A DNA stretch of 64,000 nt from Pseudomonadota bacterium (GTDB lineage: Bacteria; Pseudomonadota; Gammaproteobacteria; Burkholderiales; Rhodocyclaceae), in NCBI GenBank assembly GCA_018241685.1, contig JAFEDJ010000069.1, forward strand, positions 275,623 through 339,622, written 5' to 3'. The notes below the pieces were generated by a model that saw nothing but the letters and a program-made list of their open reading frames with translations, was not told where the DNA came from and did not search any database. Both the position numbers and the translations under genes were made by a program. Shown piece by piece: positions 1 to 8,640 of the stretch (position 1 is the first letter of the stretch; each line of letters starts with the position of its first letter).

Positions 1-1330
1 CGGACAGCGCGTACACCGCGCTCATCTTGGGCTGATTGATGGTGCCGTAGTCGTTGATGTCATAGGTCTTGCCGTTGAGGCGGTTGGTGTAGGTGCCGTC
101 CACGCGGTCGGCGCGGAAGGCCGGCGTCAGGCTCAGGCCGGGCAGCGGCTTGAGCACGGCCTGCACGAAGGCGCCGGCGGTGTCGAACTCGAAAGCCTGG
201 TCGCGGGTCTGGCTCTGGCGCACCTGGCTGACGGTGTTGTAGCGGGTGCTGCGGTTGTCCTGGCGCTCCACGTCGAGGCCGCCCATCACCGACAGATCGC
301 CGAGGACCGTCTTGCCGGCCCGCCAGGTCAGCGTCGTAGAGGCGCCGCTGTGGGTTTCCGCGACGACGCGCTCCTGCTGGGACACATTGGCCGAGAAGGT
401 CACGAAGCGGCGATCATCCAGATTGTTCAGGTAGACCTGGCCGGTCCAGAACAGCTGGCTGCCCAGCGCGGTTTCCGCCTGCAGCGCCACCTGGGTGGCC
501 AGGCGGCGGTCCGCGTCGGTCGCGTTGTGGGCCGGCGACTGGTCCGGGTCGGCGCGGCGCTGGGCAGCGGTCAGGTAGCCCGCCTCGTCGGCGCGGGCGG
601 TGGAGTGGCGCAGGATCAGACCGAAGCGGCTATCGCCGCCTTCCGGCGTAATGAACCACTTGGCGCTGAAGGCGCCGTTCTCGGCACCGGAATGGGCCCG
701 GTAGCCGTCGCTCGAGTTCACCGCCAGCGCGTAGTTCTGGGCCAGCGCGCCCTGCTCGATGCCCGCCGCCGCCTGCAGCTCACGGGTCTGGAAGCTGCCG
801 AGCGTGGCCCGCCCCTGCACGTAGTTGCCACCGCTCTTGGTGATGATGTTGGCGTTGCCGGCGATGTTATGCAGGCCATAGCGCGGATCGTTGGTGCCGC
901 GCACCACCTCGATGGATTCGATGTCCAGCCGCGGCGCCAGGTCGATGTAGGGCATGTTGCCGTCGTTGCTGTTGGACGGCACGCCGTCGATCAGCAGCTT
1001 GACCGCGTTGATCTCCCCTTCCCCGTTGAAGCCGCGCATGGAGAACTTGCCGGACGTGGTGCCCTGGCCGAACTGGGTCAGCATCACACCGGGCAACTGG
1101 CCGAATAACTGCCAGTTGTTGGCCACCGGCTGATTCGCGATACGCGCCTCCGGCAGGATATCCACCGAACTCAGCACGCGCCGGGCCTGCAGCGGGCCAT
1201 CGGCACTGCCGCTGACGACCACCTCGCCGAGGGTCAGCGCCACGCTGTCGCCGCTTTCGGCGGCCTGGGCCGGAATCGTCGCCAGCATGGAAACGGCAAC
1301 GGCGATGGGGGTCAGTCTTGCGGAAATCAT
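1..1330 (-). CDS. TonB-dependent outer-membrane receptor (3' end cut by window edge)
   Basis: Reading leftward from the ATG at 1330, the product has a signal peptide (MISARLTPIAVAVSMLATIP, cleavage after AQA), a TonB-box-like stretch (ALTLGEVVVSG) and a plug domain with the usual landmarks: LPGV, SMRGFNGEG, LLIDGVPSN, IEVVRGTNDPRYG and NANIITKSGG. About 443 codons are visible and the C-terminal barrel strands lie beyond the window. Such receptors import siderophores, cobalamin, metals or other large solutes with TonB/ExbBD energy. The substrate cannot be told from the sequence. It is divergent from a Met-rich secreted protein, with a palindrome in the shared upstream region. Confidence 0.9.
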   Translation of the reverse strand, partial: MISARLTPIAVAVSMLATIPAQAAESGDSVALTLGEVVVSGSADGPLQARRVLSSVDILPEARIANQPVANNWQLFGQLPGVMLTQFGQGTTSGKFSMRGFNGEGEINAVKLLIDGVPSNSNDGNMPYIDLAPRLDIESIEVVRGTNDPRYGLHNIAGNANIITKSGGNYVQGRATLGSFQTRELQAAAGIEQGALAQNYALAVNSSDGYRAHSGAENGAFSAKWFITPEGGDSRFGLILRHSTARADEAGYLTAAQRRADPDQSPAHNATDADRRLATQVALQAETALGSQLFWTGQVYLNNLDDRRFVTFSANVSQQERVVAETHSGASTTLTWRAGKTVLGDLSVMGGLDVERQDNRSTRYNTVSQVRQSQTRDQAFEFDTAGAFVQAVLKPLPGLSLTPAFRADRVDGTYTNRLNGKTYDINDYGTINQPKMSAVYALS

Positions 1331-1417
1331 CGGGGGCCTCGTCGGTCGGGAACTGGGCCCGGACTGTAACAAGGCGCTCCCGGAAAGTTTCTTGATACGA
1401 GCCAGGAAACGGGTTGT

Positions 1418-1434
1418 TGCGACACTATGTCGCA
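1418..1434. promoter_or_regulatory. Palindrome TGCGACA-CTA-TGTCGCA between divergent genes
   Basis: Perfect 7-bp inverted arms with a 3-bp spacer, 88 bp upstream of the TonB receptor start. A third copy of the half-site TGCGACA lies at 1504-1510. The arrangement is that of an operator serving the receptor, its divergent neighbour or both. The regulator is not identifiable. The rest of 1331-1631 shows no gene. Confidence 0.4.
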
Positions 1435-1631
1435 GCCGGGGCCAGCCATTGCCGCAACCCGCTCCGCGGTTCTTGACCTGGGGCAAGTCCAGGCCGGAAA
1501 TCCTGCGACACCTCTTGCCCCTCAATCAGTGACGCCTAATATGATGGCGTAAACATGGTTCCAGTCCCGGAGGCGTGGTCTGCGGACGGTCCTGGGGATG
1601 GATGAAGACCCACATACATGGGGAGATGGCA

Positions 1632-2072
1632 ATGAAGATGTTCAGGCAATGCGTCCTTGCCGGCATGGCAAGCCTGTTGATGGCCGGTGTTGCGGTGGCC
1701 CAGCCGGGCCCAGGCATGGGCGGCGGTGGAATGGGCGGGGGCGGCATGGGCTCCGGCATGATGCAGAGTGACCGGCCGTGCATGAAGGCCGACGGCACGG
1801 CGAAAACGGACATGGGCCCCAACTGCGGCTGGCGCATGAACCGCCGCAACACGCCGGGCATGGGGCTGATGACGCCCGAGGAACGTCGCGCCCACCGGGA
1901 CAAGATGCGCTCGATGAAGACCGCCGAAGAATGCCAAGCCTACATGACGGAGCACCATGCGCAGATGGCCGAGCGGGCCAAGGCCAAGGGCATCACGCTG
2001 CCGGCACCGCGCAGCAACGCCTGCATGCGCTTCGGCACACCTGCCACGCCGGCAGCAGCACCTGCAAAATAG
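1632..2072 (+). CDS. Small Met/Gly-rich secreted protein
   Basis: 146 residues. The start at 1632 is preceded by GGGAG six bases upstream; other in-frame starts at 1575 and 1626 are possible but only this one gives a compact signal peptide (MKMFRQCVLAGMASLLMAGV, cleavage after VAVAQ). The mature protein opens with a Gly/Met repeat (GMGGGGMGGGGMGSGMM) and then a helical region containing MTPEERRAHRDKM and a Cys/His/Met pattern (EECQAYMTEHHAQM), ending Ala/Pro-rich. Four cysteines and many Met/His suggest a periplasmic metal-binding or Spy/CpxP-like role, which is inference only. Divergent from the TonB receptor. Confidence 0.7.
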   Translation: MKMFRQCVLAGMASLLMAGVAVAQPGPGMGGGGMGGGGMGSGMMQSDRPCMKADGTAKTDMGPNCGWRMNRRNTPGMGLMTPEERRAHRDKMRSMKTAEECQAYMTEHHAQMAERAKAKGITLPAPRSNACMRFGTPATPAAAPAK

Positions 2073-2120
2073 GCGGCCGCTAATTCAGGAAGCCCGTCCG
2101 CCCTCTGCAAGACGGGATGG

Positions 2121-2158
2121 TCGTCGGCGCCCCAGCGGTTATGCTGGTGCGCCGACGA
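2121..2158. repeat. Long imperfect hairpin between two genes
   Basis: A 10-bp outer stem (2121-2130 with 2149-2158), one C/T mismatch and a 5-bp inner stem (2132-2136 with 2143-2147) enclose a GGTTAT loop. No T-run follows, so it is not a typical intrinsic terminator. It ends 16 bases before the downstream ATG and could end or stabilise the upstream message or affect translation of the next gene. Confidence 0.5.
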
Positions 2159-2174
2159 TTCTGCATTGCGCTCC

Positions 2175-2954
2175 ATGCCAATCCGCGACGAAGCTGCTTC
2201 CCACCTCGCCATTCCTGACAGCGTCTTCGAACTGGCCCGCGAACATTTCGCGGCAGCCGGACAGACGCTGCGCAACGTACGCCGGGATTTCCACGAGTGG
2301 CATCGCGGACGCCCGCGCTACGCGCTGTGGGCCATCGACGTGGACCTGCCGGCAGTAAGGCAACTGGTCGAAGACGCGGCCCGGCTACTGGACGACGTAC
2401 TGCTCGACGACTACCGCCGCCAACCGCACGTCACACTGGCCCTGTGCGGCTTTCCGAGCCGGCAACCGGCGCATCCGGACGACTTCGGCCCGGCCGCGCT
2501 GGAACGACAACTCGATGCCCTGCAGCGCATTGCCGGCGCCCCCTTCCGCTTGGAGATAGGCGGTCTGGCGAGCTTCACGTCGGCCCCCTTCCTGAGCGTC
2601 CGCGACGTGGAGGGCGGCATCGGCCGCCTGCGCCACGCCCTGTGCGGTCCGCGCACCGAGCCCGGCGGCCCGTATACACCCCATGTCACGGTCGGCCTGT
2701 ACGGCAATGAATGGCCCACGGAAGCGCTGCTCGAACGCTTCAACACGAGCACACGGGAAGTTGTCCACTGCACCGCCACTAAACTCAGCCTGATGTGCTA
2801 TGCGACCTCCGATATCGGTGGCCCGCTGGCCACACTGGGGCATTTCGATCTTGTCCACAGACGCTGGGAAGGCTTGGATTCAAGGATTTTCCCTGCTCTG
2901 GACGCCAGCCAGATACTGCCTAATTTTGCAGCAATATTAAAAAACGCTGACTAA
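2175..2954 (+). CDS. 2H phosphoesterase / 2'-5' RNA ligase-like protein
   Basis: 259 residues from the ATG at 2175; a TTG nine bases earlier is also in frame and there is no clear Shine-Dalgarno for either. Two HxT signatures of the 2H phosphoesterase fold are present and about 85 residues apart: QPHVTLALCGF and YTPHVTVGLYG. Family members (LigT/ThpR, AKAP7-like) act on 2'-5' or cyclic phosphodiester bonds in RNA or nucleotides. This one is longer than LigT (about 180 aa) because of extra N- and C-terminal parts. The substrate is unknown. It stands alone, with the DnaA-box repeat array downstream. Confidence 0.75.
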   Translation: MPIRDEAASHLAIPDSVFELAREHFAAAGQTLRNVRRDFHEWHRGRPRYALWAIDVDLPAVRQLVEDAARLLDDVLLDDYRRQPHVTLALCGFPSRQPAHPDDFGPAALERQLDALQRIAGAPFRLEIGGLASFTSAPFLSVRDVEGGIGRLRHALCGPRTEPGGPYTPHVTVGLYGNEWPTEALLERFNTSTREVVHCTATKLSLMCYATSDIGGPLATLGHFDLVHRRWEGLDSRIFPALDASQILPNFAAILKNAD

Positions 2955-2974
2955 TCAGTGACATGAAAGCCCCC

Positions 2975-3526
2975 TTCACACCTTATCCACAGGGTTGACC
3001 ACGCCTGGTGGGGAAAAAAGCGGGGAAATGCCCACAAATCCACATCCCCATCCTGGGGTGTCTGTCATGTGCATTGCACAAAATTGAAGCAAACATCAAA
3101 AGCACTGCCGGATCAGTGATCTAGACCCACCTTTCACAACTTACCCACAGGGTTGACCACGCTGGACGGGGATAAGACACAGCTTGTGTGGTTCTCACAA
3201 ACCTGAATATCCACACCACGCCGTCACAGGAAATGACCCGAAAACCCGCGATCGCCGCATGGAAAGCGCTGCCCAATTTTTAGGCAGCCACAAAAAGCGT
3301 TTATCTTTCAAAGATCTGTTTACACCCTTCACACTTTATCCACAGGGTTGACCACGATTGGCGGGGATAACCCACAGCTTCGGCAAAAATCCACAGGGCG
3401 CGGCATTCCGGTTAAAAAGGTGCATTGCACAAAATTGAGGCAAACACTAAAAACGCTGCCCAATCAGCCTTCTAGGGGCGTGCTTCACAACTTACCCACA
3501 GGTTTGACCACGGCGGACGGGGATAA
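2975..3526 (+). repeat. Four degenerate direct repeats carrying DnaA-box-like sites
   Basis: The gene-free stretch 2955-3529 holds four copies of a core of about 43 bp at 2975-3017, 3133-3175, 3328-3370 and 3484-3526. Each reads TTCACA, then a 9-mer, then GGGTTGACCACG (or GGTTTGACCACG), then GGGGATAA (GGGGAAAA in copy 1). The 9-mers are TTATCCACA at 2983 and 3336 (perfect DnaA box) and TTACCCACA at 3141 and 3492. A further ATCCACA follows each core 20-45 bases later. Periods are 158, 195 and 156 bp. A second shared element, beginning GTGCATTGCAC and continuing with AAAATTGA, starts at 3069 and 3420. Likely a DnaA-binding or titration locus; function is inferred. Confidence 0.7.
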
Positions 3527-3529
3527 GAC

Positions 3530-4807
3530 TCAGGTCCGGTGGCTGAAATCCACACGGGACGGCCGTCCCGGCAGGTTCAGCGTGGCAACGGCGGCCGGGC
3601 TGCGGGCGACGATCCGCCCGCCACGCAACACCAGCAGACGCGTCGCCCGCAGGCGCAGCGCCTCGACGGGATCGCCAGCCTGCAGCAGCACCAGGTCGGC
3701 GCGGCAGCCCGGTTCGAGGCCGTAGCCATCCAGGCCCAGAATGCGCGCTGGCGTCGCCGTCACCGCAGCGAAACAGGCACGCATACCGTCCTGGCTGGTC
3801 ATCTGGGCCACGTGCAGGCCCATCGCCGCCACTTCCAGCATGTCGCCGCTGCCGAGGCTATACCACGGGTCCATCACGCAGTCGTGGCCGAAGGCGACCG
3901 GGATGCCGGCCGCGAGCAGTTCCGGCACGCGGGTCATGCCGCGGCGCTTCGGGTAAGTGTCGTGGCGGCCCTGCAGCGTGATGTTGATAAGTGGGTTGGC
4001 GACCGCCGCGACACCCGCCTCGGCCATCAGCGGCAGCAGCTTGGACACGTAGTAGTTGTCCATCGAATGCATCGACGTCAGATGGGAGCCGGTCACCCGC
4101 CCCTGCAGGCCGAGGCGTTGGGCGTGGAAAGCCAGGGTTTCGACATGGCGCGACAGCGGGTCATCGGATTCGTCGCAATGCATGTCCACCGGCAGGCCGC
4201 GCTCGGCGGCCAGCTCGCACAGGATGCGCACCGACTCGGCGCCGTCGGCCATCGTGCGCTCGAAATGGGGAATGCCGCCGACCACGTCGACGCCCATGTC
4301 CAGCGCCCGCTTCAGGTTGTCCAGCGCGCCGGGGCTACGCAACACGCCATCCTGTGGAAAAGCCACCAGTTGCAGGTCCAGGTAGGGCCGCACCTTGTCC
4401 TTCACGTGCAGCAAGGCCTCCACCGCCAGCAGGCGTGGGTCGCACACATCCACGTGGGAACGGATCGCCAGCAGGCCCTTGGCTACAGCCCAGTCACAAT
4501 AGGCCAGCGCCCGCTCCACCAGCGCCTCCTGCGTCAGCAGCGGCTTCAGTTCGCCCCACAGGGCGATGCCTTCCAGCAGCGTGCCCGACTGATTCACCCG
4601 CGGCAGGCCGTAGGACAGGGTCGCATCCATGTGGAAGTGGGCGTCGACGAAGGGCGGCGTGACGAGTTGGCCGGCTGCGTCGATCGATTCCCCCGCTACG
4701 CCGGCCAGCGCGGCCTCGACCACCGCAATGCGCCCGCCGCGGATGCCAATATCCATCCCACGACGCCCATCGGGCAGGTTGCAGTTACGCAGGATCAGGT
4801 CGAACAC
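3530..4807 (-). CDS. codA: Cytosine deaminase
   Basis: 425 residues, the size of E. coli CodA. The GTG start at 4807 follows GGAAGGAG at ideal spacing and overlaps the upstream regulator gene by 13 bases. Amidohydrolase metal and catalytic motifs are present: VDAHFHMD, RSHVDVCDP, DMHCDESDD, SHLTSMHSM and FGHDCVMDPWY; LQGRHDTYPKRRGMTRV also matches CodA closely. It hydrolyses cytosine to uracil and ammonia. As the last gene of the uracil operon it would feed uracil to Upp and the URC enzymes. Confidence 0.92.
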   Translation of the reverse strand: MFDLILRNCNLPDGRRGMDIGIRGGRIAVVEAALAGVAGESIDAAGQLVTPPFVDAHFHMDATLSYGLPRVNQSGTLLEGIALWGELKPLLTQEALVERALAYCDWAVAKGLLAIRSHVDVCDPRLLAVEALLHVKDKVRPYLDLQLVAFPQDGVLRSPGALDNLKRALDMGVDVVGGIPHFERTMADGAESVRILCELAAERGLPVDMHCDESDDPLSRHVETLAFHAQRLGLQGRVTGSHLTSMHSMDNYYVSKLLPLMAEAGVAAVANPLINITLQGRHDTYPKRRGMTRVPELLAAGIPVAFGHDCVMDPWYSLGSGDMLEVAAMGLHVAQMTSQDGMRACFAAVTATPARILGLDGYGLEPGCRADLVLLQAGDPVEALRLRATRLLVLRGGRIVARSPAAVATLNLPGRPSRVDFSHRT

Positions 4808-5481
4808 GGGGAAACTCCTTCCGGAATGGGGGCGACGAGGCCGCAGCCGCGCAGCACCAGGTTCAGCACATGGGCGGTGGCCCGCCGGTAATCGGCCGGC
4901 CCCAGGCTGCGGCGGTTCAGCACCGCGCAGACCTGGGTCTCGAAGTCGGCATAGGTCTGGGTCAGCGCCCACAGGCTGATGAACAGATGCACCGGATCCA
5001 CCGGCGCCATCTTGCCCCCAGCGATCCAGGCTTCGATCACCGCCGCCTTCTCAGCCACCAGCAGACGCAGCTCATGGCGCAGATAGTCGCCGATCTCCGG
5101 CGCGCCGTGCAGCAACTCGTTGGCGAAGACCCGCGAGGCGTCCGGATGCTCGGCGGTGAGGCGCATCTTGGCCTCGATGTAATGGGCCAGCGCCGCGCGG
5201 GGATCGGCGTCGGCGTTGATACGGTCGGTCTCGGCCAGCCACAGGCGCAGGATGTGCGCCAGCACGGCGCGGTACACCTCGGCCTTGGTGCCGAAGTAAT
5301 AATGCAGGTTGGACTTGGGCAGGCCCGCCGCCAGCGCGATCTCCGCCATCGTGGCGCCCTGGAAACCGGCCCGCGCGAAGACCTGCTCGGCGGCTGCGAG
5401 GATGGCGGCCTCGTGCTGGCGCCGGATGCGCCCGCCGCGCGCGGGCGTGTCCACGTCCCCGGGCGGCGGTGCTACCGTCAT
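4795..5481 (-). CDS. TetR-family regulator, RutR-like
   Basis: 228 residues. The start ATG at 5481 overlaps the upp stop (ATGA), so translation is coupled. The N-terminal helix-turn-helix has the TetR signature ATMAEIALAAGLPKSNLHYYFGTK (residues about 40-65), and the C-terminal half (ALTQTYADFETQV, RAATAHVLNLVLRG-like end) resembles the pyrimidine-sensing RutR group. A perfect match to the RutR operator core (TGACCATATGGTCA) sits in front of the operon's first gene, so autoregulation by uracil or thymine binding is likely. The ligand is inferred. Confidence 0.85.
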   Translation of the reverse strand: MTVAPPPGDVDTPARGGRIRRQHEAAILAAAEQVFARAGFQGATMAEIALAAGLPKSNLHYYFGTKAEVYRAVLAHILRLWLAETDRINADADPRAALAHYIEAKMRLTAEHPDASRVFANELLHGAPEIGDYLRHELRLLVAEKAAVIEAWIAGGKMAPVDPVHLFISLWALTQTYADFETQVCAVLNRRSLGPADYRRATAHVLNLVLRGCGLVAPIPEGVSPCST

Positions 5482-6110
5482 TTGGTGCCGAAGATGCGGT
5501 CGCCGGCGTCGCCCAGGCCGGGCACGATGTAGCCGTGCTCGTTGAGGTGGCTGTCCACCGCGGCGGTGGTCACCGGCACGTCCGGGTGGGCCTCCTGCAA
5601 CGCGGCCAGGCCTTCCGGCGCGGCCAGCAGGCACACGAACTTGAGGCTGGTCACGCCGGCCTCCTTCAGGCGTGACAGGGCCGCACTGGCCGAATTGCCG
5701 GTAGCCAGCATCGGATCGACGACGATCACCAGGCGGTCTTCCACGTCGTCCGGCAGCTTGAAGTAGTACTCGATGGCCTCCAGCGTTTCCGGATCCCGGT
5801 ACAGGCCAATGTGCCCGACCCGCGCACCGGGCAGCAGGTCGATCATGCCGTCGAGCATGCCGTTGCCGGCCCGCAGGATGGACACCAGGCACAGCTTCTT
5901 GCCGCTGATCACCGGCACCTTGCAGGCCGCCACCGGCGTGGTCACATCGATCAGCTCGGTGGGCAGGTCGCGGGTCACCTCGTAGGCCAGCATGGAGGCG
6001 ATCTCCCGCACCAGGCGGCGGAAGTTGTCGGTGGTCGTCTCCGCGCTGCGCGCCATGGACAGCTTGTGCTGAAGCAGGGGGTGGTCGATGACGGTAAGGG
6101 GTGCGCTCAT
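5478..6110 (-). CDS. upp: Uracil phosphoribosyltransferase
   Basis: 210 residues, full length. Converts uracil and PRPP to UMP. Recognised by VSILRAGNGMLDGM (flexible loop), the PRPP-binding loop VIVVDPMLATGNSA and the C-terminal uracil-recognition segment HGYIVPGLGDAGDRIFGTK. In the fungal URC pathway a uracil phosphoribosyltransferase is one of the required activities, and here it lies directly after the URC1-like and URC4-like genes, 26 bases downstream of the latter. An AGGA-type ribosome site precedes the ATG at 6110. Confidence 0.95.
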   Translation of the reverse strand: MSAPLTVIDHPLLQHKLSMARSAETTTDNFRRLVREIASMLAYEVTRDLPTELIDVTTPVAACKVPVISGKKLCLVSILRAGNGMLDGMIDLLPGARVGHIGLYRDPETLEAIEYYFKLPDDVEDRLVIVVDPMLATGNSASAALSRLKEAGVTSLKFVCLLAAPEGLAALQEAHPDVPVTTAAVDSHLNEHGYIVPGLGDAGDRIFGTK

Positions 6111-6136
6111 ACAGTCCTCCAGTGCGTGCAGTGGTT

Positions 6137-7381
6137 TCAGAACACGGTGCCGTCGCTGACCAGCCTCACCGGCGGTGCGCCGCCAGGGCGGCGCTGGGCG
6201 GCGATACGCCGGCCAGCCGACCAGGTGCCGCCTTCCAGCACACGGGCCAGCGGAAAAGCCTCCGGCGCCAGCCCGAGCAACTCGCGGACGGCGACGGCGA
6301 GCCGGTCCAGGCCGATAACGGTGAGCGCCCGCCATTCGACGACGGGCGGCGCATCCACCGTCCAGGCATGGCGCCAGAAGCGCTCCTCCCGCGGACGGAT
6401 CAGCCCGAAGTCGAGCAGTAGACCACCATTGCGATACTCCGGCAGACCGGTCAGTTCGTCCAGCCCGGTGATCGTCAGCCCCGCGGTTTCCAGCGGTTCG
6501 AGCAGGGAATAGGTGAGCCACTGGGTCAGCTTGTGGAACGGCAGCAGGCCATCCTCCAGCGCCGGATGGGCCCAGCAGTCGCCGAGCGGGACGCCCTGCA
6601 GCACCACGCGGCCCGGCCACACCGGGCCGAGGGCGCGCAGCAGCGTACCGAGCACGAAGGACGCGGCGATCCGGCCGTCGATGGCGTGGGCAAGCAGGTA
6701 ATCCACCAGCGTACCGGCGCGGGCCGGCGTGCCGAACACCGCTGGCGTCGCCTCCATCACCACGCCCAGGCGTTGCAACAGCGCACTGCGCCCGTCCAGC
6801 CCGACCAGCGGATTGGTCGGCCCGACCTGGAAGGCCGCGGCGAGCACCTCCGGCGTCAACCGCTGCAAGGCAGCCGCATCGCAGCGCAGCGGGTTCGCCG
6901 GGTCCGCCGACAGCGCACCACTGGCGAACAAGGCGAGGCTGGCCACGCCGAGCCCTTCGGAGCGCCCCAGCTCCATGCCGCCGGCCACATCCCGGTAACG
7001 CCACTCGGCGCCCGCCCCGGCGTCCAGCAACACACTGGGGATGACCAGATCCACCGCCACGCGGGCCCGCGCCAGGCGGTCGCCGTCCAGGCCGTGAGTG
7101 GCCGCCAACACGCCCCAGCGGTCCCGTCCGCCGGCCTCGAAATGACGCCAGCGGCTGTGGTAGGGCACGTCGAGATCCGGGTAGTTGAGGCGGATGGTCT
7201 GTGCGACGTACTCGGCACAGGGCAACAGTTGCTCAGGATGCCAGGTGAAGAAAGGCGACAGGCCGGCCTCGGCGCGCGCCGTGACGACGCGACAGCGCTC
7301 CCGCACCGCCGCCGAGCTCAGCAGCGGCGCCGCCGGATGGCCGGCGGAAACCGGCGTGTGCCATCCCGATCCATGGTTCAT
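6137..7381 (-). CDS. URC4/Urg3-family uracil catabolism protein
   Basis: 414 residues. The ATG at 7381 overlaps the stop of the URC1-like gene (ATGA). The sequence matches my knowledge of the URC4/Urg3 family (DUF1688): SPFFTWHPEQL, YPDLDVPYHSRWRHFEAGG, VGPTNPLVGLDGR and the C-terminal VEWRALTVIGLDRLA. The biochemical reaction of the family is not established; in Saccharomyces kluyveri URC4 is needed to use uracil as a nitrogen source. No membrane segment or signal peptide. Confidence 0.85.
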   Translation of the reverse strand: MNHGSGWHTPVSAGHPAAPLLSSAAVRERCRVVTARAEAGLSPFFTWHPEQLLPCAEYVAQTIRLNYPDLDVPYHSRWRHFEAGGRDRWGVLAATHGLDGDRLARARVAVDLVIPSVLLDAGAGAEWRYRDVAGGMELGRSEGLGVASLALFASGALSADPANPLRCDAAALQRLTPEVLAAAFQVGPTNPLVGLDGRSALLQRLGVVMEATPAVFGTPARAGTLVDYLLAHAIDGRIAASFVLGTLLRALGPVWPGRVVLQGVPLGDCWAHPALEDGLLPFHKLTQWLTYSLLEPLETAGLTITGLDELTGLPEYRNGGLLLDFGLIRPREERFWRHAWTVDAPPVVEWRALTVIGLDRLAVAVRELLGLAPEAFPLARVLEGGTWSAGRRIAAQRRPGGAPPVRLVSDGTVF

Positions 7382-8622
7382 GCGTGCAGCCCCCTGCCCT
7401 TGGCCACCGCCAGCTCGGCCGCGGTCGGCGGCGCCACCGGCGTGAAGTAGCCCGCCGCCGTCTTGGCGTCCATCTCCACCCGCGCGTCGGCGGGAATCAA
7501 TTCGTCGGGAATCGCCACCTGCTCGACGACCTGGATACCGGCGGCGGTCAGCGCCCCGTGCTTCATGTTGCTCATCGACGCCCAGCGGTCGATGCGGGTG
7601 ATGCCGAGCCAATGGAAGACGTCCGGCATCAGCTCCTGGAAGCGCATATCCTGCACACCGGCGACGCACTCGGTGCGCTCGAAGTAGGTTTCGGCGCGGT
7701 CGCCGCCAAACTGGCGCTTGCGGGCGTTATAGACCAGGAACTTGGTCACCTCGCCGAGGGCTCGGCCCTCCTTGCGGTTGTACACCACCAGGCCGACACC
7801 GCCGCGCTGGGCCATCTCGACGCACACCTCGATACCGTGGGCCAAGTATGGCCGGCAGGTGCAGATGTCCGACCCGAACACATCGGAGCCGTTGCATTCG
7901 TCGTGAACGCGACAGGCCACCTGCGTCTCCGGACGGCCGAGCAGGCTCACGTCGCCAAAGAAATAGAGGGTCATGCCACCGATCGGCGGCAGGAAAACCT
8001 TCAAGTCCGGGCGCGTGACGAGCTCCGGGAACATCCCCCCCGTCTGCTCGAACAGCGCCCGCCGCAGCGCGCTCTCGGTGATACCGAAGCGCTCCGCAAC
8101 GCCGGGCAGGTACCACACCGGGTCGATGGCGGCCTTGGTGACGCGCACGTCGCCGTTGGCCTCAAGGAGATCACCATCCGGCACCAGCCGGCCGGCCTCG
8201 ATCGCATCGCGCAGCTCCGGCATGTTGATGTGCGCCGTGGTCACCGCGATGGTCGGGCGAATGTCCATGCCCGCCGCGATCTCGGCGGCGAACTCCTGGG
8301 CCACCCGGTGCCCCCATGGATCGAGGGACACGATGCGCCCCGCGTCGGCCCACTGGGGATGGGGTCCGATGCCGGTGGCCGGCACGGTGTTGGTGAGATC
8401 CGGCCGGTGGTTGGCCTGCAGGTTGCCGGCGGCCACCGCCAGCGCCCGATACACCGAATAGGACCCAGAGTGGGTGCCGATCACGTTGCGCAGCGCCGGC
8501 TCGGCCAGGCCCGCCACCAGCGGCCCCCGCTCGGCGGCGGTGGCGGCGCCCCAGTGGATGGTGGACACCGACCGGCCACGGCTGGCGCGCGGATGGGAAG
8601 TCAGAACGATATGGGACGCCAT
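7378..8622 (-). CDS. URC1-like GTP cyclohydrolase II paralogue
   Basis: 414 residues from the ATG at 8622, with AGGAG upstream; an in-frame start at 8655 would run through the operator and is unlikely. The C-terminal half is RibA-like: the zinc-site cysteines are kept (ECNGSDVFGSDICTC) and so is YNRKEGRALGEVTKFLVYNARK. The N-terminal half (THSGSYSVYRALAVAAG, VSLDPWGH) is the extra domain typical of URC1 proteins. In the URC route this enzyme acts on a uracil-derived nucleotide rather than in riboflavin synthesis. First gene of the operon, under RutR/NtrC-type sites. Confidence 0.87.
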   Translation of the reverse strand: MASHIVLTSHPRASRGRSVSTIHWGAATAAERGPLVAGLAEPALRNVIGTHSGSYSVYRALAVAAGNLQANHRPDLTNTVPATGIGPHPQWADAGRIVSLDPWGHRVAQEFAAEIAAGMDIRPTIAVTTAHINMPELRDAIEAGRLVPDGDLLEANGDVRVTKAAIDPVWYLPGVAERFGITESALRRALFEQTGGMFPELVTRPDLKVFLPPIGGMTLYFFGDVSLLGRPETQVACRVHDECNGSDVFGSDICTCRPYLAHGIEVCVEMAQRGGVGLVVYNRKEGRALGEVTKFLVYNARKRQFGGDRAETYFERTECVAGVQDMRFQELMPDVFHWLGITRIDRWASMSNMKHGALTAAGIQVVEQVAIPDELIPADARVEMDAKTAAGYFTPVAPPTAAELAVAKGRGLHA

Positions 8623-8640
8623 GCTTCGCTCCTGAAAACC

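Noticed and set aside
2975..3526. CRISPR array
   Set aside because: Repeat spacing is 156-195 bp and irregular, the repeats are degenerate, flanking sequence is also partly repeated, and no cas gene is present.
2975..3526. Definite chromosomal origin oriC
   Set aside because: DnaA boxes alone do not prove it; no dnaA/dnaN or other usual origin neighbours, and no clear AT-rich unwinding element was seen.
3539..4891. Long plus-strand open frame opposite codA
   Set aside because: Its His/Gln/Arg-rich product is the antisense shadow of a well-supported CodA; the same applies to long open frames opposite ribA-like, GGDEF-EAL, mutL, condensin and liv genes.
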